Assembly (NCBI GenBank): GCA_026724425.1
Contig: JAIUCV010000226.1
Coordinates: 868,001 to 932,000, forward strand
DNA length: 64,000 nt
Reading direction: 5' to 3'
From: Erythrophleum ivorense
Lineage: Eukaryota > Streptophyta > Magnoliopsida > Fabales > Fabaceae
The translations under genes were made by a program, and so were the position numbers. Shown piece by piece: positions 46,749 to 57,565 of the stretch. A model generated the notes under the pieces. The model was given only the letters and a program-made list of their open reading frames with translations. It did not search any database and was not told the DNA's origin. How positions within the stretch are numbered: position 1 is the first letter of the stretch; each line of letters starts with the position of its first letter.

Positions 46749-47519
46749 GATATGTTCTCTATTTCTTTCTACTCTTCTGGGAATGACTCCAGACATAGGC
46801 AGCCACTTTATTTATAGACTACCAAACACGTCATTAATTAATATATAACTTGCTTTACGGATTGCCCAAATAGAATTGAAAAGGACAACTGCAGAAGAGC
46901 TTTTATTGGACTTTTCATTAATACAAAAGCTTTTTAGGATTTGTTCTTCACAATCTTTCTTGATCAATTAGTAAAATCTGCTTTATTCGGGGATAAGATT
47001 ACGTGGTGAACACATCCCCTTAATAAGGTTCACATCACAGGCGGTATGAAATTGTGCAAGTGGGGGATGCATATTAATGTTGAAACTTGAAAGTGTCATT
47101 CGTAATCTAGAGAGGACAGAGATGAAAAACACAAGGCCGAGCTGCTTATAATCAAACTTGGTGACCAAGACTTTAGACAACTACCCTTCTTATGGTCTTA
47201 TCTTCCCATATCAAACTTCTACATGTACATTTATGATCTCAATTATGTAAGATTTTTTCATATTATGTAATAAACCTAAAACGCCAAATAATTATAAAAT
47301 TAGAAATGCAATAATGAACGAATCTATATAACATATTCAAGTGATTGTTATATTGGCCTCTTTTCTTGTTTTCAAATCCCTGGAGTTTGTGCTTCATTTG
47401 TAACATAAACAAAACCCAATAAATCACTTTATTAACATGTATTAGGCTATCACTATTATGCTACACATTCAACAAGTTATCAATTAAGTAAACAATAAAA
47501 CTCTATAACATATTAGCTA
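46749..47519. other. Peroxidase upstream region and unidentified DNA
   Basis: On the minus strand, TATAAATA (at 46811-46818 on the + strand) lies about 65 bases upstream of the peroxidase ATG and is a plausible old TATA box. The rest (46830-47519) has no recognisable gene. Confidence 0.5.
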
Positions 47520-48018
47520 CCAAACCCACTTTTTAGCCACTTATTCCATAACCCCAGCTTGTCACTTGCTCCATTTAATTCAATTTAATTTTATCACATT
47601 CTAATTTATTTGTTTTTTCTAAGTTTTTTTTCTAGTATTTGTATTCCCCCTAATCTTATTTAATTTAAATTGGTTACACTATTTCTAAATTTTTTTTATT
47701 ATTTTTTCTTTTCAAATCTTTGGATTACTACAAATGTGTAGAATAACATATTTAATATTGTTATTGATATCAAAACAAATATTAAAGATAATGTAAATGT
47801 AAGGATATATTTGAAGGAATAATAATGTGAGTGAAGAGATATATAGTTATAAGAATTAGCTATTGAAAAAAATATTTGAGCTGAAAACTAAGTTTGCTCT
47901 CACATTAAAAGGAAAACGAGTTGTTTATAAGTGGATAAAAGGTTTAGATATGTCTAATAAGTATTTATCGAATATACCAAAGTGTGTAGATTCAAAGTAA
48001 AAATTCATCCAATTAGAT

Positions 48019-48850
48019 CTAAATATGAATATTTTTATGGACATTTTCAAAGTTCGAATCAAGCCTAAATAACATGATAACTCCATTGATAAAAATATCA
48101 TCCAAGTATAATATTTTATTAGTTTTGAATTACATTAGTAATTATGTAAGACAATTGTTTGTTATAATTTTTTATAAATAATTTTTATGTAAACAAGGCT
48201 TTCCAAACTTTAAGTATTCTACCCAATCTTTCTTAAAATATATTCAATAAATATAAGGACCCCACCATAATCATCCCTGCTTCGTTCTGATTCCGCGTAA
48301 GAAAATGAGAATCCTTCGTTACCTTCCTTGAAGCCACATTGCCCAGCCCTAACGCCAACCCCACCTTCCTTGAAGCCACAAGAAGAAGACTCCATTCCCC
48401 ACTTCCTTCTCTCCTTCCTTTTTCTAAATATGAATATTTTTATGGACATTTTCGAAGTTCAAATCAAAGCCTAAATAATATGATAACTCCATTGATAAAA
48501 ATATCGTCCAAATATAATATTTTATTAATTTTGAATTACATTAGCGATTATGTGAGACAATTGTTTGTTATGATTTTTTATAAATAATTTTTATGTAAAC
48601 GAGGCTTTCCAAACTTCAAGTATTCTACCTAATCTATCTTAAAATAACTTCAATAAATATAAGGACCCCGCCATAATCATCCCTGCTTCGTTCTGATTCC
48701 GCGTAAGAAAATGATAATCCTTCGTCACCTTCCTTGAAGCCACATTGCCCAAGGCCCAACGCCAACCCCACCTTCCTTGAAGCCACAAGAAGGAGAAGAC
48801 TCCATTCACCACTTCCTTCTCTCCTTCCTTTTGTTCTCTACTTTACTGGC
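48019..48850 (+). repeat. Direct duplication of the kinase copy 3 promoter (~405-bp units)
   Basis: CTAAATATGAATATTTTTATG begins both units (about 48019 and 48424). Each runs through GTAAACAAGGC or GTAAACGAGGC, TTCTGATTCCGCGTAAG and CCTTCCTTGAAGCC to CCTTCTCTCCTTCC. Both units lack the TATA-containing segment present in units 1 and 4, passing directly from CCTTCGT to ACCTTCCTTG. The duplication therefore followed loss of the TATA segment. Confidence 0.8.
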
Positions 48851-48958
48851 ATCTTCTCTACTTTCAGTTTTCATCTTTCACACTCTCACGGACGCACTCT
48901 CTCCTCCCCTCCCGCACAATCTCTCTCTGCAAATCTCTCCCCATTCTCTTTCTCCTTT

Positions 48959-49925
48959 ATGGCCTCTCTAGCAATATTCCTTGCCTGCATATGGAAGAAG
49001 AAGAAAAACAACAAGACCTCACCACCCCACTCCGAGTTCCCTTCCACCACAGTTGATTCCAGTTGGTCCTTCCACCCACGCGTACAGATCTCCATGGACG
49101 AGATCGCAAGCGCCACCGACAACTTCTCACTGGACCTCATCATCGGCAGCGGCAGCTTCGGCGTCGTCTACAAGGCGCGTCTCTCCAGCGGCCTCGAAGT
49201 GGCCATCAAGAAGCTCTCGCGGGACACCTTCCATGGATTTCGGGAATTTCAGGCCGAGGTGAAAACCCTAGGTAAGCTCCGACACCGTAATATCGTCAAA
49301 ATTCTCCGGTCATTGGCGTTGGGTCCCGATAGATTCTTGGTTTATAAGTTCATGGAGAGACGGAGTCTCGATCTGTGGCTTCATCCAACTGGAAACGACG
49401 ACGTTGCTGTGGAGTCGCTGCCTTGGGAAAGGAGGGTGGGGATCATTAGGGGTGTTGCTAATGGGCTGCATTACTTACATGGGCTGGAGAAGCCCATTAT
49501 CCATAGGAACATAATGGCTGGTAAAGTGTTGTTGGACTCTGATTTTGAGCCCCATATTGCAGATTTTGGGCTTGCAAAGATGCTCGAGTCTAGGTATTCT
49601 CATGTGTCCAGCCAACTTGCGAGCTCCTCGGCCTACATGCCCCCGGAATTTAGATACGGGATCACTGTGGCTAATGTAAAGTTTGATGTGTACAGTTTTG
49701 GGATTTTGATTTTGGAAATTGTCACGGGCCATCGGCCTAATTTTCCGGTGAAATTGGGACACAAAGAATTAGAGTTAGTGGAATGGGCCAACAAATGAGG
49801 GTGGAATTAGTGAGGCTATTGTGAGGGAGTATGTTAGAATCGCTTGCATGTGCTGTAGTGAGTTGCAGAGAGACAGGCCTACAATGACAGAAATTGTAGA
49901 TTTGTTGGACAGAATGCCCATGTAA
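48959..49925 (+). pseudogene. Receptor-like kinase pseudogene, copy 3
   Basis: The ATG at 48959 opens a frame of 279 residues that matches copy 1 through the kinase domain to residue 279 and then stops (TGA 49796-49798). A net 44-bp deletion compared with copy 1, after GAATGGGCCA, causes the frameshift. The lost frame resumes downstream (GGISEA, IACMCCSELQRDRPTM) to a TAA at 49923. The glycine loop GSGSFG and Lys84 are kept, but the catalytic loop reads HRNIMAGKV: Asp184 is Asn and the metal-binding Asn is Lys. DFG and PPE are kept. If translated, it would be a C-terminally truncated pseudokinase. The promoter lacks the TATA segment of copies 1 and 4. Confidence 0.85.
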
Positions 49926-52240
49926 AAATCTGTTCTTTGCTCTACTAAAAAAAATGTTGTATTCTGTCTCTTGTTTGAAAGAAGATTCAAATGAATAGAT
50001 TTATCTGTTGATTTTTCTTTACCCTCTTTCTTTTATTTTTTGAGTTGCGTAATCAATTGGACAAGTATAAACTTTATAAAATTCAGGTATTAAAATACAA
50101 ATTGGATCTCTTCATTAATGTACAGATTAAGTGAGAGAGAAATAAAGAGTGAGAGACAAAATGTATAAAATCTACCTTGCTCTCTTCAATTTATTTGATA
50201 AATTAAGGGAATCCACTTATTAAAGTGTCTTTTTTTTCTGTAGTTGTTATAATTGTATCATTGTTAATTCCCTGGTATGCTTGGCTTTTTGCAATTAGAT
50301 TTTTGTTTTTTGGCCATTTGCAATCAGATATGATTGAGCAATCAATCAAATGAATCCAAATTCAAATCACAAAGTGCAAAATTTTTAAAAATTCAATTCG
50401 TTATTACATAAAAGAGTAACATCATCATGAATTGAAAATTAGATTCACTTAATCACTTTTTCTTGGTTAGCCAAAAAAGAATTTTAATTGTTGATAATTA
50501 TGTTTGAAGCTTGCTTGTCTAACAAGGACTTGAAAAATGTATAAGTCCCAGAATATATTTCTCAACAAACTATTTTGCTCTTGTCTCCAATTCGGCATTG
50601 TTTACTATTTCTAGCTCTGAAGCAAAATTTGTAGTAGCATTTTTTGTGAGTAAGCTCAACCTAAATAATAGAATCTATTTATTAATAATTTCAATATAAT
50701 AAAATTCTCTTAAATTATGTGTGTGATAAACACTGTCTTGTGAGCTTACATTAAAAAAAAAAAAAAAAGCTCATTCACAGGTTCATTTTATTTCATAATA
50801 TGCACTTTCAAAAGAAAAGATACACTTCGATTTGTGTGAGGCTATATGTTAGGTAATGTTTTTAAGATTTTTATCTCATCTTAGTTATAATAAATTTGTG
50901 TTCTTTGATACAAAAATTTGTCAAAATGACATCTCAAAAGATAACTCTTAATTTTAGAGAGTGCAAAATTTATATAAATCTCATATAGGAACATTATATA
51001 TATTATATGAAACTTATCTGCCATGCCTTACATTTGTCATAATTTCTTTGAGATGTTTTTTTGGGACTAACACAAAAGATGAATTTTGATTAGAGTAAGT
51101 GGATTGGCCCAAATTTTAAACAACCTAGGTTAATGTAATTAGGCTCACTTATATTAGGCTAGTTTTTATAACTCACCAACACATTTTTTTTTAACGGAAA
51201 AAAAAGGCAAACATAAATTTTATTTAAATTATGAGTTTAAAATGCGGTTGAATTTTATTTTAAATATTTTATTTGTATTAATTATATTCTATATTTTTTA
51301 AAAAATTTTAATCTTGTCCTAATGACTAAGAGTTCTAAATAATTAACGGAGAATGTTGACATAGCACAAAAAATTTGTGTGGCATTTATGTATTGAAAAA
51401 AGTTCTTCACAATCACCACACATCATCTTCTTTCTCCTCCTCTTCCCCCTCATTATTCTTAGTTAAGAAATTACTATATATATACATATGGAAATATGTT
51501 GTATTATTATATTAAAAAATATAAAGTTTAGTGATATCAATTGACCTTAAAGCACATCATACTCCTTCTCCCTCTCTTTCTCCCCTTTTTCTTCTTCTAC
51601 TTTAAAGGTTCATTTAGTAGACAAAATATTAAATATTAAAATAAAAATAAAAAGATAATATAAAACTATGAGTAAATAAAATGAAAAATAACACTTATAT
51701 CTATATATTTTAAAAAGTGAATAGATGAGATATAAAATGATAAGTACTATTAAGTAATAATTATGAAAATATAATAAACATTATGCGTAAATAATAAAAA
51801 AACTTGGTTGAACCATATTAAAAAAATCTAGGCAAAAAAAAAAAAAAAAGAATCTCCTTTACCAAAGAGAGAGACATTAAGGGTTTTAGGCAAGTCTTAG
51901 CACTTACCATAATGTATGAAGAACAATGCTTCAAAACCATCATTATAATCAGATTTTAAATTTAATTAGCAATAAAATAATCATTTGCGTTAGAGTCTTG
52001 TATCAATCTATCAAAATAAATCTCTAAGGCTATTTTCAATCTTAAAAAATAAATTGGGTCAACAAAATGACATCTTATTTTTAACTATAGTTTTTGACTT
52101 AATCTACTTTAATCCTAAGGAAGTTGGGTTGAGTTAGGCCCAAATATTTTTTTGGCCAATTATAATTTTTTTAAAATTATTTAAAAAATTCTTTTACCTT
52201 GAAAAACTTATACCTATTTCTTATGATTAAAGGAAATTGA
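49926..52240. other. Post-kinase flank of unit 3, non-coding
   Basis: Collinear with 25800-27960 and 19061-20830. Poly-A tracts occur near 50752-50768 and 51835-51849. No gene is seen. Confidence 0.7.
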
Positions 52241-52918
52241 CAATGTTTTTAAAACTAGACTAATCATTGAATTGGTAGAGACACTGATTCATATTTTATT
52301 AGTTAAACTGTGGTCAAATCAGTAATAATTAAATATATATATTTTTTATAATTTTATATATTAAAATTTTAATGTAAGAAATAAGTATTAATAAATTTTA
52401 AATATTTGATTACTAATTCAATATTTCTTAAGATATTGCAAAAATCATTTTAAAGTTTTTAAATTATATTAAGATTATACTTATCATTAAAAAATTTAAA
52501 AAAAGTAAATAGTAATTTTGGTTAAATACCTTGATATTTGAGAGAAATATTATTAAGAAATAGAACATAAACATAATAGAGAGCACGTATAAAAAATAGC
52601 AAAATATGCATATTTTATTTCTTTTATATTCTCTCTTTATTAAAATTTTTTTTTTTATATTTCAACTCTCTTCTTTTTTTTTATTACCTTCTATTTTTAA
52701 TTTGTCAAATTTCTTTGGAATGAATTATTCTATTATATAAAAAAAATCTTTTAAAAAAATTTGGCATGAATAAGTTCAAATCGATTTTATCCAATTTTGA
52801 TCGATTTTTGATCTATTTGACCAGTTTTTTGGTTAGCTGATTTTTAAGACTAATCGAACCCGACTAGAGATCGATTCCTGATTAAATCGGCCAATTTGGT
52901 CCAATTTTTAAAACTATA
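52241..52918. mobile_element. 678-bp hAT-like MITE with 8-bp target duplication
   Basis: The insert begins CAATGTTTTTAAAACTAGAC and ends GTCCAATTTTTAAAACTATA; the tips are inverted relatives. It is flanked by GAAATTGA (52233-52240) and GAACTTGA (52919-52926), an 8-bp duplication with one change. Units 0 (near 20835) and 1 (near 27970) lack it. An 8-bp duplication with CA...G-rich tips fits the hAT superfamily. It is non-coding. Confidence 0.8.
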
Positions 52919-52926
52919 GAACTTGA

Positions 52927-53164
52927 TTTTGTTTATATTTTTGTATGTAATTTTTATTATATTTTTATAATCATGAATCAATATTATTTATTTATTATTA
53001 TTTTTTAAATAATGATATGAAAGTTATTTTTTATTCATAAAATTATTTTCTTTCCATTTCTGTTTTTATTCTAATAATTTCATATACCAAATTGTCAATT
53101 AATATATTCATCAACTTGCTTAATTGATAAAAAAATACTACATATATATAAAAAGTTTGTTGAT
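52927..53164. other. Unit 3 flank, non-coding
   Basis: Continuation of the shared flank after the MITE; AT-rich with no gene. Confidence 0.65.
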
Positions 53165-53265
53165 ACAGACCCGTATGTACTTAATAGCCCTTAATGTGTT
53201 GTTGGACTCCTAATTTTAGGCCCATATATCAGACTTTGGGCTTCTAAGGATAATTTTACCAACAA
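53165..53265 (+). pseudogene. Ancient kinase-domain relic, unit 3
   Basis: Reads VLLDS, a stop, F, a stop, AHISDFGL. It matches 21115-21235 and 28400-28545 but has one more stop than the unit 0 relic. Confidence 0.75.
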
Positions 53266-54084
53266 ATCTTCACAAATACAATGGACATGAATTCCATAAA
53301 AAAAAAAAAAAATTGTGTCTCTTTTAATACAAAAAATGAAATGGAATATAAAATTAAAAAATAATTTTAAAAATAAAAAATAATTCTTGTACCTTTATTT
53401 TTAAAAATAATAAAAAATAAAAATTATTGAATAATAGTTATAAAAACATAGTAAACATTATTTTAAAAAAAATGAATGAATGAATTCCTTCCTTCCCAAC
53501 CAAATGGGGTGTTATATATTTTGCCGTAATGTAAAACAATGCTTCTGTTGCCCTTGGATCCAGCTTACCTCCACCTCAAAAGTGACTTGGAGGATGTCTC
53601 TTGGTTTAAATTATTTGAGTAAACTGGCGTGAATTTAATGCATGTGTAGCACGTAATTAGTCATAATAATAAAATTTAATGACATAAATTAAAATAATTT
53701 TTGTAAATATAATTATAAAATTGATATCCCGAGAATAAAGACTCCCCAGAATACTCCAGCCATCAAAAAGCTCTCACCATTCCCACAACTATTTTTTATG
53801 AGAAATCTGAGTCGATTAAATGAAGAATGCAAACTACTGAGGCACAATAGTAGAAGAAATGAAAAGGAAATCAAAGACAAGGGTTTCATATATATGAAAT
53901 CAATAAAGAAGCAAGAGGGCATTAAATGAATGTATGAAAGTTATGAGTGAATAGATATTATTTGTGACAAGAAATACTATGTGAAAACTTATTGAATTTC
54001 TCACAGGTTGTAAAACCTGCAATAAACCAAAATATTGTAACTTCTTTCCAATCAAATAAATGAATAAAAGCTATAAATGAAGAG

Positions 54085-54265
54085 ATCTTGTCTATGATAA
54101 GAAATATTACGTGAAAACATGTTGAATTTCTCACAGGCTATAAGGTTATTGAATACAAATGGGTTTATAAAATTAAAAAAGACTTAAAGGGTAAAATTGA
54201 ATATTTTAAAACTAAATTAGTGGCTAAAGATTTAATTTAAAAGGAAGTAATTGATTACACATATT
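54085..54265 (+). pseudogene. Copia reverse-transcriptase relic at start of unit 4
   Basis: Reads KWVYKIKKDLKGKIEYFKTK then LVAKDLI, a stop and DYTYSF. It is the clearest of the three carried RT fragments and matches 16390-16500 and 22255-22435. Confidence 0.8.
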
Positions 54266-56135
54266 CTTTTTAGTAGTAAGCAGAATAATTTAAAATATAA
54301 TAATATCAAGTATATAATAATACCAAATCTCTAATATAATAATTACAAAAAAGTCCATAGCTATGAACTTTTATTTCAATACATACACTAGACCATCTCT
54401 CAAGAATATGTTATCAACACAAACCTTATATGAGATGACCTATTAACAATGAATGATTTACTAATCTAGAGACTAGAACAAAAAGTCCAAACAGATATTA
54501 CATCCCATTCATTCCTTCTTTTTTACTGCATCCATGAAACGTTCAAAACAGTTTGAATTCCTATCTTGTCACCAAAAAATTGGTCAACTTTAATGGACAA
54601 TCGACTGTCATTTTGTGTAATCTTCATCATTTAACTATATGGACATTTGATACTTCCTTATGCAACTATAACTTATGGACAATGGTTGCCCAGATTGACA
54701 TCTAACTATGGACAACTACTTCATTTTTGATTGACTAGCACTAGAGTGTCAACTCATTATAGTGATTTGATGACTTCTATCTCCAATTTTCTTAATATTG
54801 ACATTCACTATACCACATGTTTCCCCTCTCCTAATAATACAAACAATATTGTTGAAGAGAATCATAAGAGTATTATGAATTCGATATTAATAAACGCATA
54901 CCTTGATTTAAAATTCTATTATTTAAATCACTTTTTATGGATTTTTAACCATTATCTTTGATCAAATAATTTACTTTAAATATTTAAACACTACATCTTT
55001 ATCGCAATTTTTACCCATAAATAGTTGATATATATATATATATATATATATTCCAACCTAACAAAAAATTTCTAAATACTCTATGCAATGCATGGGTTTT
55101 TTTAACTAGTTTGAGTTGAAAAGATTAAGGGGTAAAAATAAAAAAAATTATAATTAATGACTCTAAATTAAAAATATTTATATTAAACAGTTTAAAATTT
55201 TGAAATTATTCTAAAAAATTAAAAAAAAATTTAACTTAAAATATTAAACTATAATTTTTCTAAGTGATTTAAAATTTTAATTTTTGGTTCGTTAAAATAA
55301 ATTTAAAATTTAAAATCTTTTAATATAAATATTTTAATTTAAAGTTCTCAATTATAATTAAAAAGAAAAAAACAAAATTGTACTAGTAAAAAAATTTAAA
55401 AAAGAGAAAAGAAAGACTTCCTTAATTAAATCCCGGAGGCCCAGACTCGTAACTACCAGGCTCACCCACTTATTTCATAACTCCTGCTTGTCAATGATTC
55501 TTTTTAATTTTATTTTATTATGTTCTAATTTATTTGATTTTTCTAATTATTCTTTTAGACTAAGTATTGCCCTAATCTTATTTAATTCAAGCTAGTTACA
55601 CTATTTCTAAATCTTTTTCATTTTTTTTATCTTTTAAAATCTTTGGCTTATTACAAATGTGTTAAATAACATATTTAATATTGTTATTAATATCAAAGCA
55701 TAAACTAAAGATTTAGATAACAAAAAAGTAAATAGATATTTAAAAAAATATTGTAACTAAAAAGACTTACAATTATAAGAATTATCTATTGAAAAAGTTT
55801 TTAAATTGAAAATTAAGCTTATCCTCACATTGGAACAAAAGCTGAGTTGTTTATACTGAATAAAAGGTTTAAAATGTCGAATGAATATTTATGGAAGTTA
55901 CCAAGGTATGGATTCAAAGAAAAAATTTATCCAAGTAGATGTAAATATGAATATTTTTATAGACATTTTAGAAGTTCGATATGATAACTCCATCGATAAA
56001 AATATCATCCAAATATAATATTTTATTAGTTTTGAATTACATTAATAATTATGTGAGACTTTGAATTGTTTGTTATGATTTTTTATAAATAAATTTTATG
56101 TGAGCGAGGCTCAATTAAAAAAATTATTCCTCTTA
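54266..56135. other. Shared pre-kinase flank of unit 4, non-coding
   Basis: Collinear with units 0 and 1. It holds a TA microsatellite at about 55028-55051. The unoccupied Stowaway site lies near 55455-55465. A 76-codon frame at 54731-54961 resembles one at 17012-17245, but unit 1 has it broken, so I do not call it a gene. Confidence 0.65.
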
Positions 56136-56536
56136 CAATTTCCAAAGTTTAAGTATTCTACCCAATCTATCTTAAAATATATTCACTAAATATAAGAACC
56201 CCACCATAATCATTCCTGGTTCGTTCTGATTCCGCGTAAGAAAATGATAATCCTTCGTTTGTCTTGTGGTACAAGGATTATATATCCAATTAATCTCAGC
56301 CCCCACCTTCCTTGAAGCCACATTGCCCAAGCCCCAACGCCAACCCCACCTTCCTTGAAGCCACAGGAAGAAGAAGACTCCGTTCACCACTTCCTTCTAT
56401 CCTTCCTTTTCTTCTCTACTTTACTGGCATCTTCTCTACTTTCAGTTTTCACCATTCACACACTCACGGACACACTCTTTCTTCCCCTCCCGCACAATCT
56501 CTCTCTGCAAATCTCTTCCCATTCTCTTTCTCCTTT
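56136..56536 (+). promoter_or_regulatory. Promoter and leader of kinase copy 4
   Basis: It contains the conserved TTCTGATTCCGCGTAAGAAA block (about 56224-56243), a TATA-like ATTATATATCC near 56278, two CCACCTTCCTTGAAGCC repeats (near 56304 and 56346) and a CT-rich leader ending CTCCTTT before the ATG. This is the single-copy version of the promoter blocks that are duplicated in units 1 and 3. Confidence 0.5.
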
Positions 56537-57565
56537 ATGGCCTTTCCAGCAATATTCCTTGCCTGCATATGGAAGAAGAAGAAGGATAAGAACAAGACCT
56601 CACCACCCCACTCCGAGCTCCCTTCGACCACTGTTGATTTTAGTTGGTCTTTCCACCCACGTGTACATATCTCCATGGGCGAGATCGCAAAGGCCACCGA
56701 CAACTTCTCACCGGACCTCATCATCAGCAAGGGCAGCTTAGGCCTCGTCTACAAGGCTCGTCTCTCCAGCGGATTCTTCGTGGCCATCAAGAAACTCTCG
56801 CCGGACGCCTTCCGCCATGGATATCGGAGACTTCAGGCCGAGGTGGAAACTCTAGCTAAGCTCCGACACCGTAATATCATCAAGATTCTCGGGTCATTGG
56901 CCTCGGGTCCGCATGGATTCTTGGTCTATGAGTTCATGGAGAGACAGAGTCTCGATCTGTGGCTGCACCATTATCCGACTGGAAACAACCACGTCGCCGT
57001 TGAATCACTGCCCTGGGAAACGAGGGTGAAGATCATTAGGGGTGTGGCTAATGGACTGCGTTACTTGCATGAACTCGAGAAGCCCATTATCCATAGGGAT
57101 ATTAGGGCTACTAGTGTGTTGTTGGACTCTGAATTTGAGCCCCATATTGCAGATTTTGGGCTTGCGAGTATAATTGGGCCTAGGTATTCTCAGGTGTCCA
57201 GCCAAGTTGTGGGCTCCTTGGGCTACATGGCCCCAGAATGTAAAGCTGGCGTCACCGTGGCTAATGCAAAGATGGATGTGTACAGTTTTGGGGTTTTGAT
57301 GTTGGAAACAATCACGGGCCATCAGCCCAACTTTCCGGTGACATCGGGCCACGAAGAATTGGAGTTAGTGGTATGGGCCAGGAAAATGTTGGCCCAAAAT
57401 GGTCAAATAGTTGATCCGAAGATAAGGAGTGACGTTGGAATTAGTGAGAGTGAGACTAGTGCGAAGGACTATATTGGAATTGCCTGCATGTGCTGTAATG
57501 AGTTACATAAAGACAGGCCTACAATGACTCAGGTTGTAGATTTATTGGACAAAATGCCTATGTAA
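56537..57565 (+). CDS. Receptor-like Ser/Thr kinase lacking an ectodomain, copy 4 (intact frame)
   Basis: 342 residues, single exon. The start matches copy 1 (MAFPAIFLACIWKKKK). The kinase domain covers about residues 50-338: Lys85, αC Glu102, HRD 186-188, DFG 206-208, APE 232-234 and the conserved Arg in KDRPTM near 327. Two active-site positions differ from the consensus: the first Gly of the glycine loop is Ser (SKGSLG), and the metal-binding Asn of the catalytic loop is Ser193 (HRDIRATS). It also has small insertions compared with copy 1 (after residue 16 and near residues 93 and 146). The C-lobe is complete. The family pattern is LRR-X-like, and no ectodomain is encoded. The frame is open and the base catalytic Asp is present, so it may encode an active or weakly active kinase. 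I cannot tell whether it is expressed. Confidence 0.85.
   Translation: MAFPAIFLACIWKKKKDKNKTSPPHSELPSTTVDFSWSFHPRVHISMGEIAKATDNFSPDLIISKGSLGLVYKARLSSGFFVAIKKLSPDAFRHGYRRLQAEVETLAKLRHRNIIKILGSLASGPHGFLVYEFMERQSLDLWLHHYPTGNNHVAVESLPWETRVKIIRGVANGLRYLHELEKPIIHRDIRATSVLLDSEFEPHIADFGLASIIGPRYSQVSSQVVGSLGYMAPECKAGVTVANAKMDVYSFGVLMLETITGHQPNFPVTSGHEELELVVWARKMLAQNGQIVDPKIRSDVGISESETSAKDYIGIACMCCNELHKDRPTMTQVVDLLDKMPM

Larger units (their letters stand above)
47520..53935 (+). repeat. Segmental duplication unit 3 (kinase pseudogene copy 3)
   Basis: Homology starts in the pre-kinase flank (CCACTTATTCCATAAC, matching 18030, 23548 and 55468) and continues through the tail to about 53935, where it joins unit 4 with the same type of junction as units 0/1 (GGCATTAAATGAATGTATG). 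It has a private 678-bp MITE and a duplicated promoter. Confidence 0.8.
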
